DNA of 24,333 bases from D2472 sp964275585 (GTDB lineage: Bacteria > Pseudomonadota > Gammaproteobacteria > Magnimaribacterales > D2472). Shown here one piece after another: positions 16,239-23,773 of the stretch. The position numbers were made by a program, and so were the translations under genes. The stretch lies in NCBI GenBank assembly GCA_964275585.1, contig CAXYCJ010000010.1, forward strand, positions 1 to 24,333, read 5' to 3'. Under the pieces are notes generated by a model, which saw only the letters and a program-made list of their open reading frames with translations, was not told where the DNA came from and made no database searches. Every line of letters begins with the position of its first letter. The stretch's first letter is position 1.

Positions 16239-17255
16239 ATGTCAAAAATTAAAATTGATTGCGCAATGATTACAAGAGATCCTGCCGAAGCAGGTGAAGC
16301 AAGCAAGCGGCTGGAGGATCTGGGTTATGATGGAGCTTATACATTCGAAGGCCCTCATGAACCATTTTTACCTCTTGCAGCTGCAGCTGTCGCTACTAAA
16401 AAATTAGAATTATTAACTTCAATTGCAGTAGCATTCTCAAGAAATCCAATGACTTTGGCTAATCTTGGGTATGATTTACAGTTGATGTCTCAAGGTAGAT
16501 TTACACTTGGCTTAGGTTCCCAGATTAAGCCTCATATTGAAAAAAGATACTCCATGCCATGGTCTTCTCCAGCCAAGAGGATGCAAGAAATGGTTCATGC
16601 TATTAAGGCAATTTGGAGCTCCTGGCATGATGGCAAGGAATTAAATTTTCAAGGAGAGTTCTACAAACACACTTTGATGACTCCATTCTTTAACCCAGGA
16701 CAAAACCCATTTGGGTTACCAAAAATTTATGTTGCAGGAGTTGGCCCATTGATGACACAAGCAGCAGCAGAGTCTGCGGATGGTTTTCTTGTTCATCCTT
16801 TTCATACCACTACATTTCTTAAAAATGTCACCACCCCATCTCTTGAGAAGGGTTTAAGCCTGAGCGCTAAGAAACAATTTGATGTTTCTGTCGGGGTAAT
16901 GATTGCAACTGGAATGAATGATGAGGAGATATCACAAGCCAGAGATGCTTGCAAAGCCCAGATTGGATTTTATGGCTCCACTCCAGCTTATAAAGTTGTT
17001 CTAGAGCAACATGGCTGGGAAGGGATTCAGCTTGAGTTAAACCAGCTGACTAAAAAAGGTCTATGGCAAGATATTGCAGCCCTTATCACAGATGAGATGC
17101 TTGAATGTATTGCTGTAACAGGAACACCATCTGAGGTATCAAATGAAATTTTTAATCGATATGGCAATATTGCTGCAAGAATAGCTCCATCTATTTTTTC
17201 AGGTGATCCAGAGATAACCAAGGAATTAATTTATGCCTTAAAAACGCAATTATGA
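16239..17255 (+). CDS. Luciferase-like (LLM class) flavin- or F420-dependent oxidoreductase
   Basis: A 338-residue TIM-barrel protein of the bacterial luciferase/F420-dependent LLM superfamily. Signatures are LEDLGYDGAYTFEGPHEPFLPLA at the N-terminus, TSIAVAFSRNPMTLANLGYDLQ, then SQGRFTLGLGSQ (about 84-95), the classic LLM segment, and KIYVAGVGPLMTQAAAESADGFLVHPF. Members use FMNH2 or F420 for monooxygenation or hydride transfer; cofactor choice cannot be settled here. Its overall layout recalls the F420-annotated LLM subfamily TIGR03617, but F420 use should not be assumed in a gammaproteobacterium. The ATG at 16239 lacks a clear Shine-Dalgarno. The stop overlaps the next start as ATGA, so it is translationally coupled to the RraA-fold gene. 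Confidence 0.87.
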   Translation: MSKIKIDCAMITRDPAEAGEASKRLEDLGYDGAYTFEGPHEPFLPLAAAAVATKKLELLTSIAVAFSRNPMTLANLGYDLQLMSQGRFTLGLGSQIKPHIEKRYSMPWSSPAKRMQEMVHAIKAIWSSWHDGKELNFQGEFYKHTLMTPFFNPGQNPFGLPKIYVAGVGPLMTQAAAESADGFLVHPFHTTTFLKNVTTPSLEKGLSLSAKKQFDVSVGVMIATGMNDEEISQARDACKAQIGFYGSTPAYKVVLEQHGWEGIQLELNQLTKKGLWQDIAALITDEMLECIAVTGTPSEVSNEIFNRYGNIAARIAPSIFSGDPEITKELIYALKTQL

Positions 17256-17731
17256 AAACGCTTCCAGATATGGCTGATGAATTTCCAGACCTTATTCAGG
17301 CAGGGAAGTTAAAGCTTATTTCTTTTGGCGGAAAATCTTCAATTGCAGGAGAGGTGCATACGGTTGCATGCGCGGATGATAATTCCATAGTTAAATCAGT
17401 CCTTTCTAGAGATGGAGGCAATAAGATTTTAGTAATTGATGCTTCCGGGGTCTCCCATGCTTCTATGATTGGGGATCAAATTGCAGCATCTGCAGTCAAG
17501 CATAACTGGGTTGGAATTATAGTTAATGGATATGTGAGAGATGTTGAGGAATTAAAGAATCTTCCAATAGGGATCTTTGCTAAAGGCACAGTGCCTATAA
17601 AAACGAAGAAAAGCAATCATGGCTTTGAAGATGTAATGGTTTCATTTGGTAGCACTGTTATATATCCAGGGAAATGGATATACATAGATAGCAATGGTTG
17701 GCTGGTTGCTGACAGAAAATTAGACTTCTAA
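17252..17731 (+). CDS. RraA-fold protein, possibly a class II pyruvate aldolase rather than an RNase E regulator
   Basis: A 159-residue RraA/MenG-superfamily protein. It aligns along its length with E. coli RraA: FGGKSSIAGEVHTV, then LVIDASGVSHASMIGDQIA, WVGIIVNGYVRDVEEL and VSFGSTVIYPGKWIYIDSNG. RraA proper inhibits RNase E and has Arg-Gln in the VRQVDDL segment. Here the segment is VRDVEEL, with a glycine about 20 residues upstream (Gly in MIGD). That resembles the G...RD..E/D fingerprint of HMG/CHA aldolases, which cleave 4-hydroxy-4-methyl-2-oxoglutarate. An enzymatic role is therefore at least as likely. Its start overlaps the LLM stop (ATGA), linking the two genes. The end overlaps the convergent acyltransferase by 12 bases. 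Confidence 0.85.
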   Translation: MKTLPDMADEFPDLIQAGKLKLISFGGKSSIAGEVHTVACADDNSIVKSVLSRDGGNKILVIDASGVSHASMIGDQIAASAVKHNWVGIIVNGYVRDVEELKNLPIGIFAKGTVPIKTKKSNHGFEDVMVSFGSTVIYPGKWIYIDSNGWLVADRKLDF

Positions 17732-18601
17732 ATTAGAATATAGTTTCTGTTTTTCTGCCCAGATACCATCAACGAACTCTTGAAAATTCTTTCTGTACTC
17801 TTCCTGTTCCTCAAAAGCTTTATTTTTTAGGTGATCTGGAATTTCATAAACCCTCACTTCAACTCTAGCTTTCCTTAGTTCTCCGCAAAGAAAGTCCCAA
17901 GTTGATCTCTTGCTAGAGGAGTATATAACTGTAAAATCAAGCAACGAATCTACTTGCGGCATTCCTGATAAAGCAATTGCTAGCGCCCCAACCTTAGGTT
18001 TTAAAAAGTTTTTATATGGCGAGCGTTGATTCCGGTGTTTTGCCACAGTGTATCTTGTTCCTTCAGCAAAACTAAATGCAGTTGCAGGGTTTCTAGAAAA
18101 TCTTTTAGCTGCTGTTTTTGCATTATCGTAGTCTAATTTTTTTAATCTAGGGTTGGCTTGGATTTGGTCTTTTGTATGACGATTTACAAAGGGCATGTCT
18201 ATGGTTTTATGCACTAAGTAAATAATAGGAATCCATTGCAATTCTTTTTTCATAAAAAATTTCAGTAAGGGTACTTTTTTATGACCTGCGGCTAGAAGAA
18301 TAAAAATGTCAGCCCATGATTGATGATTACTCATTGCTATATACCAAGTACTTGTATCAAGTGCATTAGGTAAGTTAAATTCCCATTCTAAATTATGTAA
18401 AATTTTCAGAGAACCAGTTATTGTGGCCACTATGATGCTGCCAGTATTATTGGAGATAGAGCCTAGTATTTGTTTCCATCTTTTGCTGGGGATAAGCCTA
18501 GGTACGTTAAGAATGGTTAGAAACGTTACTCCAATCGACAAAATCCCTAGAATTGAAATAAAGGTAAGAACACCAATAAGGTATTTTTTAATCTTATTCA
18601 T
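17720..18601 (-). CDS. PlsC-type (1-acylglycerol-3-phosphate) acyltransferase, YihG-like
   Basis: A 293-residue membrane acyltransferase. Residues about 5-32 form a hydrophobic transmembrane segment. The catalytic HX4D motif is NHQSWAD (His93, Asp98), and block III FAEGTR is present around 175-180, followed by KPKVGALAIAL. Length and motif context resemble the E. coli YihG/LCLAT branch more than PlsC itself, which is shorter. It should transfer acyl chains to a lysophospholipid or lysophosphatidate at the inner membrane. It overlaps the upstream mazG by 8 bases and is the last gene of a run with two acyl-CoA dehydrogenases. Its 3' end overlaps the convergent RraA-fold gene by 12 bases. Confidence 0.9.
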   Translation of the reverse strand: MNKIKKYLIGVLTFISILGILSIGVTFLTILNVPRLIPSKRWKQILGSISNNTGSIIVATITGSLKILHNLEWEFNLPNALDTSTWYIAMSNHQSWADIFILLAAGHKKVPLLKFFMKKELQWIPIIYLVHKTIDMPFVNRHTKDQIQANPRLKKLDYDNAKTAAKRFSRNPATAFSFAEGTRYTVAKHRNQRSPYKNFLKPKVGALAIALSGMPQVDSLLDFTVIYSSSKRSTWDFLCGELRKARVEVRVYEIPDHLKNKAFEEQEEYRKNFQEFVDGIWAEKQKLYSNLEV

Positions 18602-19373
18602 AGGACTTAACTTTAACCCAAATTTTTTCTAAATCTTCTGGAGAGACATTTTCCATCAGTTTATTTTCACTTTCTAGTTGTTTTTCTACTAAATTGAAGC
18701 GGTTGATAAATTTCTGATTTGCTAGGACCAATGAGTCATTAGAGTTAATACTTAGGTGTCGACTTAGATTGATAATTGAAAATAGTAAATCTCCCATTTC
18801 TTCTTTAGTGTTATCTATATTCTGAAGATTAATAGCTAGTTTTAGCTCGTTTAATTCCTCCTCAACCTTCTCCATTACCTCATTAGTGGACTGCCAATCA
18901 AATCCTTTTTTTGAAACTTTCTTTTGTATTTTTTCTGCTCTTAAGCTTGGTGGCATTGAAGCCGGCACATCATCAAAAATAGATTCAGTTAAGGTATCTT
19001 TTTTTTCTTCTTTTTTGATTGCATCCCAAACCTTAGTTTGTTCTGCTGACGATAGAGGCTTTAAAGCTCCGCTAAATACATGGGGATGACGCCTAATGAG
19101 TTTTTGATTTAATGTTTTTGTAACTTCTTCAAAATTAAATAGACCTAGTTCATTGGCGATTTGAGAGTGAAAAATTACCTGAAGAAGCACATCCCCTAAT
19201 TCTTCTTTTAGATTCTCATAATCCTTTCGAGAGATTGCATCTACAACCTCATAGGCTTCTTCAACCATACAGTTTGACAATGATTCAAAGGTCTGTTCTA
19301 TGTCCCATGGACATCCTGTATCCTGGTCTCGAAGTTTCAGCATTGTTTCGAGCAAGGACGGAATGGAAGACAT
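18594..19373 (-). CDS. mazG: Nucleoside triphosphate pyrophosphohydrolase MazG
   Basis: MazG hydrolyses NTPs and dNTPs to the monophosphate plus PPi, clearing aberrant nucleotides and affecting ppGpp levels. At 259 residues it is the full two-domain form (E. coli 263). The first domain has GCPWDIEQT, then VEEAYEVVDAI and EELGDVLLQVIFHSQ, giving the EExxE...ExxD magnesium site. The middle has HPHVFSG and the KVWDAIKKEEK segment. The second domain has VEEELNELKLAI and EEMGDLLFSIINLSRHL. It starts 1 base after the upstream dehydrogenase stop and overlaps the acyltransferase, so it is cotranscribed with lipid genes, an unusual setting for a nucleotide-sanitation enzyme. Confidence 0.95.
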   Translation of the reverse strand: MSSIPSLLETMLKLRDQDTGCPWDIEQTFESLSNCMVEEAYEVVDAISRKDYENLKEELGDVLLQVIFHSQIANELGLFNFEEVTKTLNQKLIRRHPHVFSGALKPLSSAEQTKVWDAIKKEEKKDTLTESIFDDVPASMPPSLRAEKIQKKVSKKGFDWQSTNEVMEKVEEELNELKLAINLQNIDNTKEEMGDLLFSIINLSRHLSINSNDSLVLANQKFINRFNLVEKQLESENKLMENVSPEDLEKIWVKVKSYE

Positions 19374-19374
19374 T

Positions 19375-20514
19375 CTAAAAACCGCTTATATCTGCATACC
19401 TAGACTGATGATATTCAGAAGTACCAAAGATTTGCTCCGCAACCCTAGCTCTTTTTAAATAAAACCCAATATCATATTCATCAGTTACCCCAATTCCTCC
19501 ATGCATTTGTATGGCTTCATTACTAACTAAATGCAGAGTCTCACCAGCTTGAAATTTTGCAAGGCTTGAAAGTCTTTCAAGCTCGTTTGAGTTTTCATCT
19601 GCAGCATGCATTGCTGCTATTACTGCTGATTTTGTTAATTCAATTTCGCAGAACATTTCTGCTGCTCTATGTTGCAGTGCTTGAAAAGAACCAATGGCAA
19701 CACCAAATTGCTTTCTTTCTTTAAGATAGTTAACGGTTACCTCAAAAGCCTCTTCGGTATTTCCTAGCATTTCTGCAGAAATGACTATTCTTCCTATGTC
19801 CAGAACTTTTTGAATCACTTCGCCAGCAGCATCTTTCTCTCCTAGTAATGATTCTTGCCCAAGCTTTAGTTCTGATATTTCAATATTTGCGTAATTCCTT
19901 GAATCAGCTGTAAAAATTTTTGAAATGTTTAATCCAGTTGCATTCTTGTCAGCTAGAAAAACAGATAAGCCATTGACTTCACCACTCTTTCCAGAGGTTC
20001 GTGCAACTATCAAGATAGTATTTGCACTAGATCCATCCATCACAAAGACTTTATTTCCATTAAGAACCCAACTCTCCCCATCAAGCTTAGCAGTAACCTC
20101 AATCTCAAGGGGATTATGATGATTGCCTTCATCTATCGCCAGAGCAGTTGTTACTTCACCAGAGACGATTTTAGGCAAGTAATTATTTTTTTGTTCTTCT
20201 GAGCCAAGCATATTGATAGTGGAGACTCCTAATACTGCAGTAGCCAATAAAGGAGAGGGTGTGAGTGTTTTGCCAAGCTCTTGCATGATCACGCTAATTC
20301 CAGCGACACCAAAGTCAGATCCTCCAAAGGCTTCAGGGACTAGGATTCCCGACCACCCCAAATTAACCATTTCCTGCCAAATAGAATTATCCCAGCACTG
20401 CTCATTCTCAGAATCTCTTAGCTCTCTAAAGTGTTTGACGGGAGTCTTCTCTCTAGCAAAGCTTAGAGCAGTATCCTTTAAAAATTGTTGCTCTTCTGTA
20501 AGTATTAATTTCAT
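19375..20514 (-). CDS. Acyl-CoA dehydrogenase, small subunit-like member of the second pair
   Basis: A 379-residue acyl-CoA dehydrogenase resembling the 5080-6165 gene product. It has LTEEQQFLKDTALSFA, LVPEAFGGSDFG, the FAD segment ERKQFGVAIGSFQALQHRAAEM and HGGIGVTDEYDIGFYLKRA. The YEGT motif is absent; the C-terminus reads QIFGTSEYHQ, without Glu at the MCAD base position. The beta-domain SEP loop is also degenerate (LAIDEGNHHNP). These features suggest a heteromer with the dehydrogenase encoded 7 bases upstream. AAGGAA precedes the ATG at 20514. Substrate unknown; branched or bulky acyl-CoA by analogy with heteromeric steroid side-chain dehydrogenases. Confidence 0.91.
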   Translation of the reverse strand: MKLILTEEQQFLKDTALSFAREKTPVKHFRELRDSENEQCWDNSIWQEMVNLGWSGILVPEAFGGSDFGVAGISVIMQELGKTLTPSPLLATAVLGVSTINMLGSEEQKNNYLPKIVSGEVTTALAIDEGNHHNPLEIEVTAKLDGESWVLNGNKVFVMDGSSANTILIVARTSGKSGEVNGLSVFLADKNATGLNISKIFTADSRNYANIEISELKLGQESLLGEKDAAGEVIQKVLDIGRIVISAEMLGNTEEAFEVTVNYLKERKQFGVAIGSFQALQHRAAEMFCEIELTKSAVIAAMHAADENSNELERLSSLAKFQAGETLHLVSNEAIQMHGGIGVTDEYDIGFYLKRARVAEQIFGTSEYHQSRYADISGF

Positions 20515-20521
20515 TTTTTCC

Positions 20522-21706
20522 TTAGTTAGGTAGTTCTAGAACACGTCTAGAAATAACATTCAACTGAACTTCTGAAGTTCCGCCTTCAATTGAATTAGCT
20601 TTGGTTCTTAACCAAGCCTTAGTAATTGCTTGCTCCTCATCAGAAAAACCTTCACCAGCCCAGCCCAGGCCTTTATTTCCCATAGCAGAGATCATAAGCT
20701 CATAACGATCTTTGTTGTGCTCAGTTCCGTAGTATTTAAACATCGAAGAAGCTGCTGAAGCTTTACCGCCTTCGTCACTTGATCTTTGCAAGGTTAAACC
20801 AAAGGCATGCTCCTTCATTTTATGAAGAGTAATATTCTCTCTATGAACTGGGTGAGCGATATGGCCATTTTTTTCACCGAGATATTTTTTTGCAATATTT
20901 ACCACATCTGCACCTGAGCCAGTTCCCCCGCCTGCAAGTCCAAAGTTTGAAATAAAATTTCTTTCATGCTGAAGAAGCTTCTTAGCAATGGTCCAGCCAG
21001 AATTCTCTATGCCGACTAAATTTTCCTTTGGTGCTTTCACGCTGTCAAAGAACGTTTCGCAGAAAGGGGACTTGCCACTAATTAAGGTAATAGGCTTAGT
21101 ACTAACTCCATCAGAGGCCATATCAATTAATAAAAAGCTAATTCCATTATGCTTTGGTTCTTTGGGACCAGTTCTTACTAATGCAAAAATCCAATCAGCT
21201 TGATCTGCGTAAGATGTCCAAACTTTTTGGCCATTAACCAAGTAATGATCTCCCATATCTTCTGCTTTTGTTGAAAGACTAGCTAGGTCTGACCCTGAGC
21301 CAGGCTCTGAATATCCTTGGCACCATCTAATTTCACCTTTAATAATTTTTGGAAGATGTTCGCGTTTTTGCTCTTCATTTCCAAATTCAATAATACAGGG
21401 AGCAAGCATCCAAATCCCAAAGCTATTTAGAGCAGGCCTTGCTTTAATTCTAAAAAGCTCTTGATGTAATACTTTTGTTTGATCTCGATTAAGACCACCG
21501 CCACCATATTCCGTTGGAAGTTCTGGTGCTGTCCATCCTTTTTTACCCATCCTATCAAGCCATAATTTAGACTCAGGATTAATATATTTAGCATTTCTTC
21601 CGCCCCATACTTCTTCTTCCGGAACCAAGGGAGTTCTCATAGTAGGGGGACAATTCTCTTCAAGCCATTCCCTGACTTCCTGTCTAAATGATTCTAAGCT
21701 TTCCAT
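20522..21706 (-). CDS. Acyl-CoA dehydrogenase, large subunit-like member of the second pair
   Basis: A 394-residue acyl-CoA dehydrogenase. WCQGYSEPGSGSDLASLST (about 128-146) and VNGQKVWTSYADQADW (about 157-172) are the FAD/substrate loops, and IEGGTSEVQLNVISRRVL ends the protein. Relative to MCAD YEGTS the glutamate is displaced by one residue, the canonical position being Gly. It matches the 6167-7390 product in layout and so represents a second copy of the same large-small design, not a near-identical duplicate. It heads the run dehydrogenase-dehydrogenase-mazG-acyltransferase. The 74-base divergent gap to the alcohol dehydrogenase gene holds a symmetric -10-like ATTATAAT. No clear Shine-Dalgarno precedes the ATG. 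Confidence 0.92.
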   Translation of the reverse strand: MESLESFRQEVREWLEENCPPTMRTPLVPEEEVWGGRNAKYINPESKLWLDRMGKKGWTAPELPTEYGGGGLNRDQTKVLHQELFRIKARPALNSFGIWMLAPCIIEFGNEEQKREHLPKIIKGEIRWCQGYSEPGSGSDLASLSTKAEDMGDHYLVNGQKVWTSYADQADWIFALVRTGPKEPKHNGISFLLIDMASDGVSTKPITLISGKSPFCETFFDSVKAPKENLVGIENSGWTIAKKLLQHERNFISNFGLAGGGTGSGADVVNIAKKYLGEKNGHIAHPVHRENITLHKMKEHAFGLTLQRSSDEGGKASAASSMFKYYGTEHNKDRYELMISAMGNKGLGWAGEGFSDEEQAITKAWLRTKANSIEGGTSEVQLNVISRRVLELPN

Positions 21707-21742
21707 ATTTTTTGACCACTTGCGGTAATTTCAAGAACAGAT

Positions 21743-21750
21743 ATTATAAT
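21743..21750. promoter_or_regulatory. Symmetric ATTATAAT, possible shared -10 for divergent genes
   Basis: ATTATAAT equals its own reverse complement and so presents TATAAT on both strands, 31 bases before the alcohol dehydrogenase ATG and 37 before the dehydrogenase ATG. -35 elements are weak on both sides (plus-strand TTGCGG at 19-base spacing). It is the only -10-like element in this gap that suits both genes. Confidence 0.4.
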
Positions 21751-21780
21751 CAGATAAATAAATTTTGGGTAACTTAACGC

Positions 21781-22827
21781 ATGAAATCCTACCTCGTTCC
21801 TGAACCAGGACAGCCTCTTGAACTTGTTGAAACTCAAACTCCTGAGCCTACTGGCAGAGAGGTGCTTGTAAAAACTATTGCATGCGGCGTATGTCACTCA
21901 GATGTCCATATTCACTCTGGTGCTTTTGATCTAGGGGGCGGCAATCTACTTCCCATCCCGCTTCCAAACCCATTTATCCTCGGGCATGAGATCTTTGGAG
22001 AAGTGGTGGCAGTTGGACCAGACACATCAAATATTAAGATTGGAGATAAGAGAATTATTTATCCATGGATAGGTTGTGGAGACTGTGATATTTGCAGCTC
22101 AGGAGAAGAACATTTATGTAACTCAGGTCCAGTGATTGGTGTGATGCAACCGGGAGGCTTTGGCGATCATGTCCTTGTTCCAGATTCTAAATATCTTCAT
22201 GATGCTGGGAATACGCCTGATCATTTAGCAGGGAGTTACGCATGCTCAGGATTGACTGCATTTAGTGCCTTAAAAAAAGGCGCTCCATACGCAAGAGAAA
22301 ATTGCTTAATAATTATTGGGATTGGCGGTGTTGGAATGATGGGCTTACAAATTGCCAAAGCTGCATTTAATTGTAACCCAATTGTAGTGGATGTAGATGA
22401 AGATAAATTAAAGCTAGCGATGGAGAATGGAGCTGTAGCTGCAATCAATCCTACTCACGAAGATGCATTTATGAAAATATTTGAATTAACTGGCGGAAAT
22501 GCCTCAGTTGCAATTGATTTTGTTGGTTCAGAGCAGTCCACAGCCTTTGGAATTAATCTTTTAAGAAAAGGTGGAAAATATATTATTGTTGGCCTTTACG
22601 GTGGAGAACTAAAATTACCCCTTCCATTAATCCCAATTATGGAAAGACAGATTCAAGGATCTTACACAGGCAGCCCATCAGATATGCATGAATTAATGGA
22701 GCTTGTTCGCGCTGGAAAAGTGGATCCTATTCCAGTAGAAAAAAGACCTGCTGCTGAAGCAAATCAAACGCTTCAGGATCTAAAAGATGGAAAAATTTTA
22801 GGTAGAGCCGCACTAATTCATGACTAA
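21781..22827 (+). CDS. Zinc-dependent alcohol dehydrogenase (MDR family)
   Basis: A 348-residue medium-chain alcohol dehydrogenase oxidising alcohols to aldehydes with NAD. Catalytic zinc ligands are Cys38 (GVCHSD), His69 with Glu70 (GHE) and Cys156 (YACSG). The structural zinc site is complete: Cys99, Cys102, Cys105 and Cys113. GIGGVG (181-186) is the Rossmann loop, and the acidic VVDVDEDKL after the second strand favours NAD over NADP. The C-terminal GSYTGSPSDM and EANQTLQDLKDGKILGRA are typical of the family. It is divergent from the second dehydrogenase pair, so it could supply aldehydes to an acyl-CoA route; a terpenoid or fatty alcohol is possible, but the substrate cannot be read from sequence. 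Confidence 0.92.
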   Translation: MKSYLVPEPGQPLELVETQTPEPTGREVLVKTIACGVCHSDVHIHSGAFDLGGGNLLPIPLPNPFILGHEIFGEVVAVGPDTSNIKIGDKRIIYPWIGCGDCDICSSGEEHLCNSGPVIGVMQPGGFGDHVLVPDSKYLHDAGNTPDHLAGSYACSGLTAFSALKKGAPYARENCLIIIGIGGVGMMGLQIAKAAFNCNPIVVDVDEDKLKLAMENGAVAAINPTHEDAFMKIFELTGGNASVAIDFVGSEQSTAFGINLLRKGGKYIIVGLYGGELKLPLPLIPIMERQIQGSYTGSPSDMHELMELVRAGKVDPIPVEKRPAAEANQTLQDLKDGKILGRAALIHD

Positions 22828-22888
22828 GCAATAGGATAATTCTCTAACTTTTCTCTTTCAGGTTTTTAATTTATTACTTATCAAAGAG

Positions 22889-22894
22889 TATAAT
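22889..22894 (+). promoter_or_regulatory. Putative nadK -10 element (TATAAT) very close to the start codon
   Basis: TATAAT ends 7 bases before the nadK ATG, so transcription would begin at or next to the start codon. A weak TTAATT lies at 17-base spacing as a -35 candidate, and there is no Shine-Dalgarno. A leaderless mRNA is implied if this promoter is used. Confidence 0.45.
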
Positions 22895-22901
22895 TCTTCC
22901 T

Positions 22902-23768
22902 ATGTTTAAAAATGTAGGCATTATTGTTAAAAAAAATCCATCTGCGGATGATCTATCTGTGGTAGATGCATTGCTTAGCACTCTGAAGGAGCATGCAGAA
23001 AATATTTATACCGAAGAGAGCAGCAGCATATCTTCATTGGATATTGAAGAGTTAAAAGAAGAGAATTTCAAAAGCTCAATCAACCTATTAATTGTTTGCG
23101 GAGGTGACGGAACATTGCTAGGCGCTGCACGAAAGTTTGTGAATGAGGATGTGCCATTGCTAGGACTGAATTTAGGAACCTTGGGCTTTTTGACAGACAT
23201 TAGCATAGATGATTTTGAGTCAATCATTGCAGATATCTTTGATGGCGATTATGTGCTTGAAGAACGTAGCTTAGTAGAGGCTAGTTTTGGTACAGAGAAT
23301 GTTTTTGGATTAAATGAAATATTGATCCATTCTGGGTCATATGCTCAGTTAATGAGATACAGACTATTGATTGATGGCAAAATGGTTTATGAGCAAAGGT
23401 CTGATGGATTGATTATTGCAACTCCGACTGGATCTACAGCTTACGCATTATCTGCAGGCGGCTCAATCATTCATCCAGAGCTTGATCTGTGGAATATTAT
23501 CCCGATGATGTCTCAAAGTCTCTCTTCAAGACCCTTAATAGTCTCAAATAATAAATCTCTTGAGATTCAGCTGATTCAGGGGCCTCTTGAGAATGCAATG
23601 GTATGTGTAGATGGGCAGCAAGACGTGCCTGTTCAATATAACGATTCGATCATTGTAAGAAAAAAAGATTCTGCACTCAAGATTATTCACCCTGCTAACA
23701 ATGATTTTTATGAGGCTTGTAGAGAAAAACTAGGATGGAGCCTTGATATTACGTCTAAAAAAACTTAA
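22902..23768 (+). CDS. nadK: NAD kinase
   Basis: NadK phosphorylates NAD to NADP using ATP and is essential in most bacteria. At 288 residues it has the E. coli size (292). Motifs in order are VCGGDGTLLGAA (GGDG at 67-70, with the general-base Asp), LNLGTLGFLTD (89-99), NEILIHSG, then SDGLIIATPTGSTAYALSAGGSIIHP (diphosphate- and ribose-binding region), followed by SSRPLIVS and CVDGQQDVPV. The ATG at 22902 is chosen from the conserved start KNVGIIVKKNP; a -10-like TATAAT lies only 7 bases upstream and no ribosome binding site is seen. The rhomboid gene follows 5 bases downstream and is probably cotranscribed. Confidence 0.96.
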   Translation: MFKNVGIIVKKNPSADDLSVVDALLSTLKEHAENIYTEESSSISSLDIEELKEENFKSSINLLIVCGGDGTLLGAARKFVNEDVPLLGLNLGTLGFLTDISIDDFESIIADIFDGDYVLEERSLVEASFGTENVFGLNEILIHSGSYAQLMRYRLLIDGKMVYEQRSDGLIIATPTGSTAYALSAGGSIIHPELDLWNIIPMMSQSLSSRPLIVSNNKSLEIQLIQGPLENAMVCVDGQQDVPVQYNDSIIVRKKDSALKIIHPANNDFYEACREKLGWSLDITSKKT

Positions 23769-23773
23769 GCATT

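Noticed and set aside
20213..20533. Plus-strand 106-residue frame antisense to the second dehydrogenase pair
   Set aside because: Composition is that of a reverse-strand shadow of a conserved coding region, with no motif.
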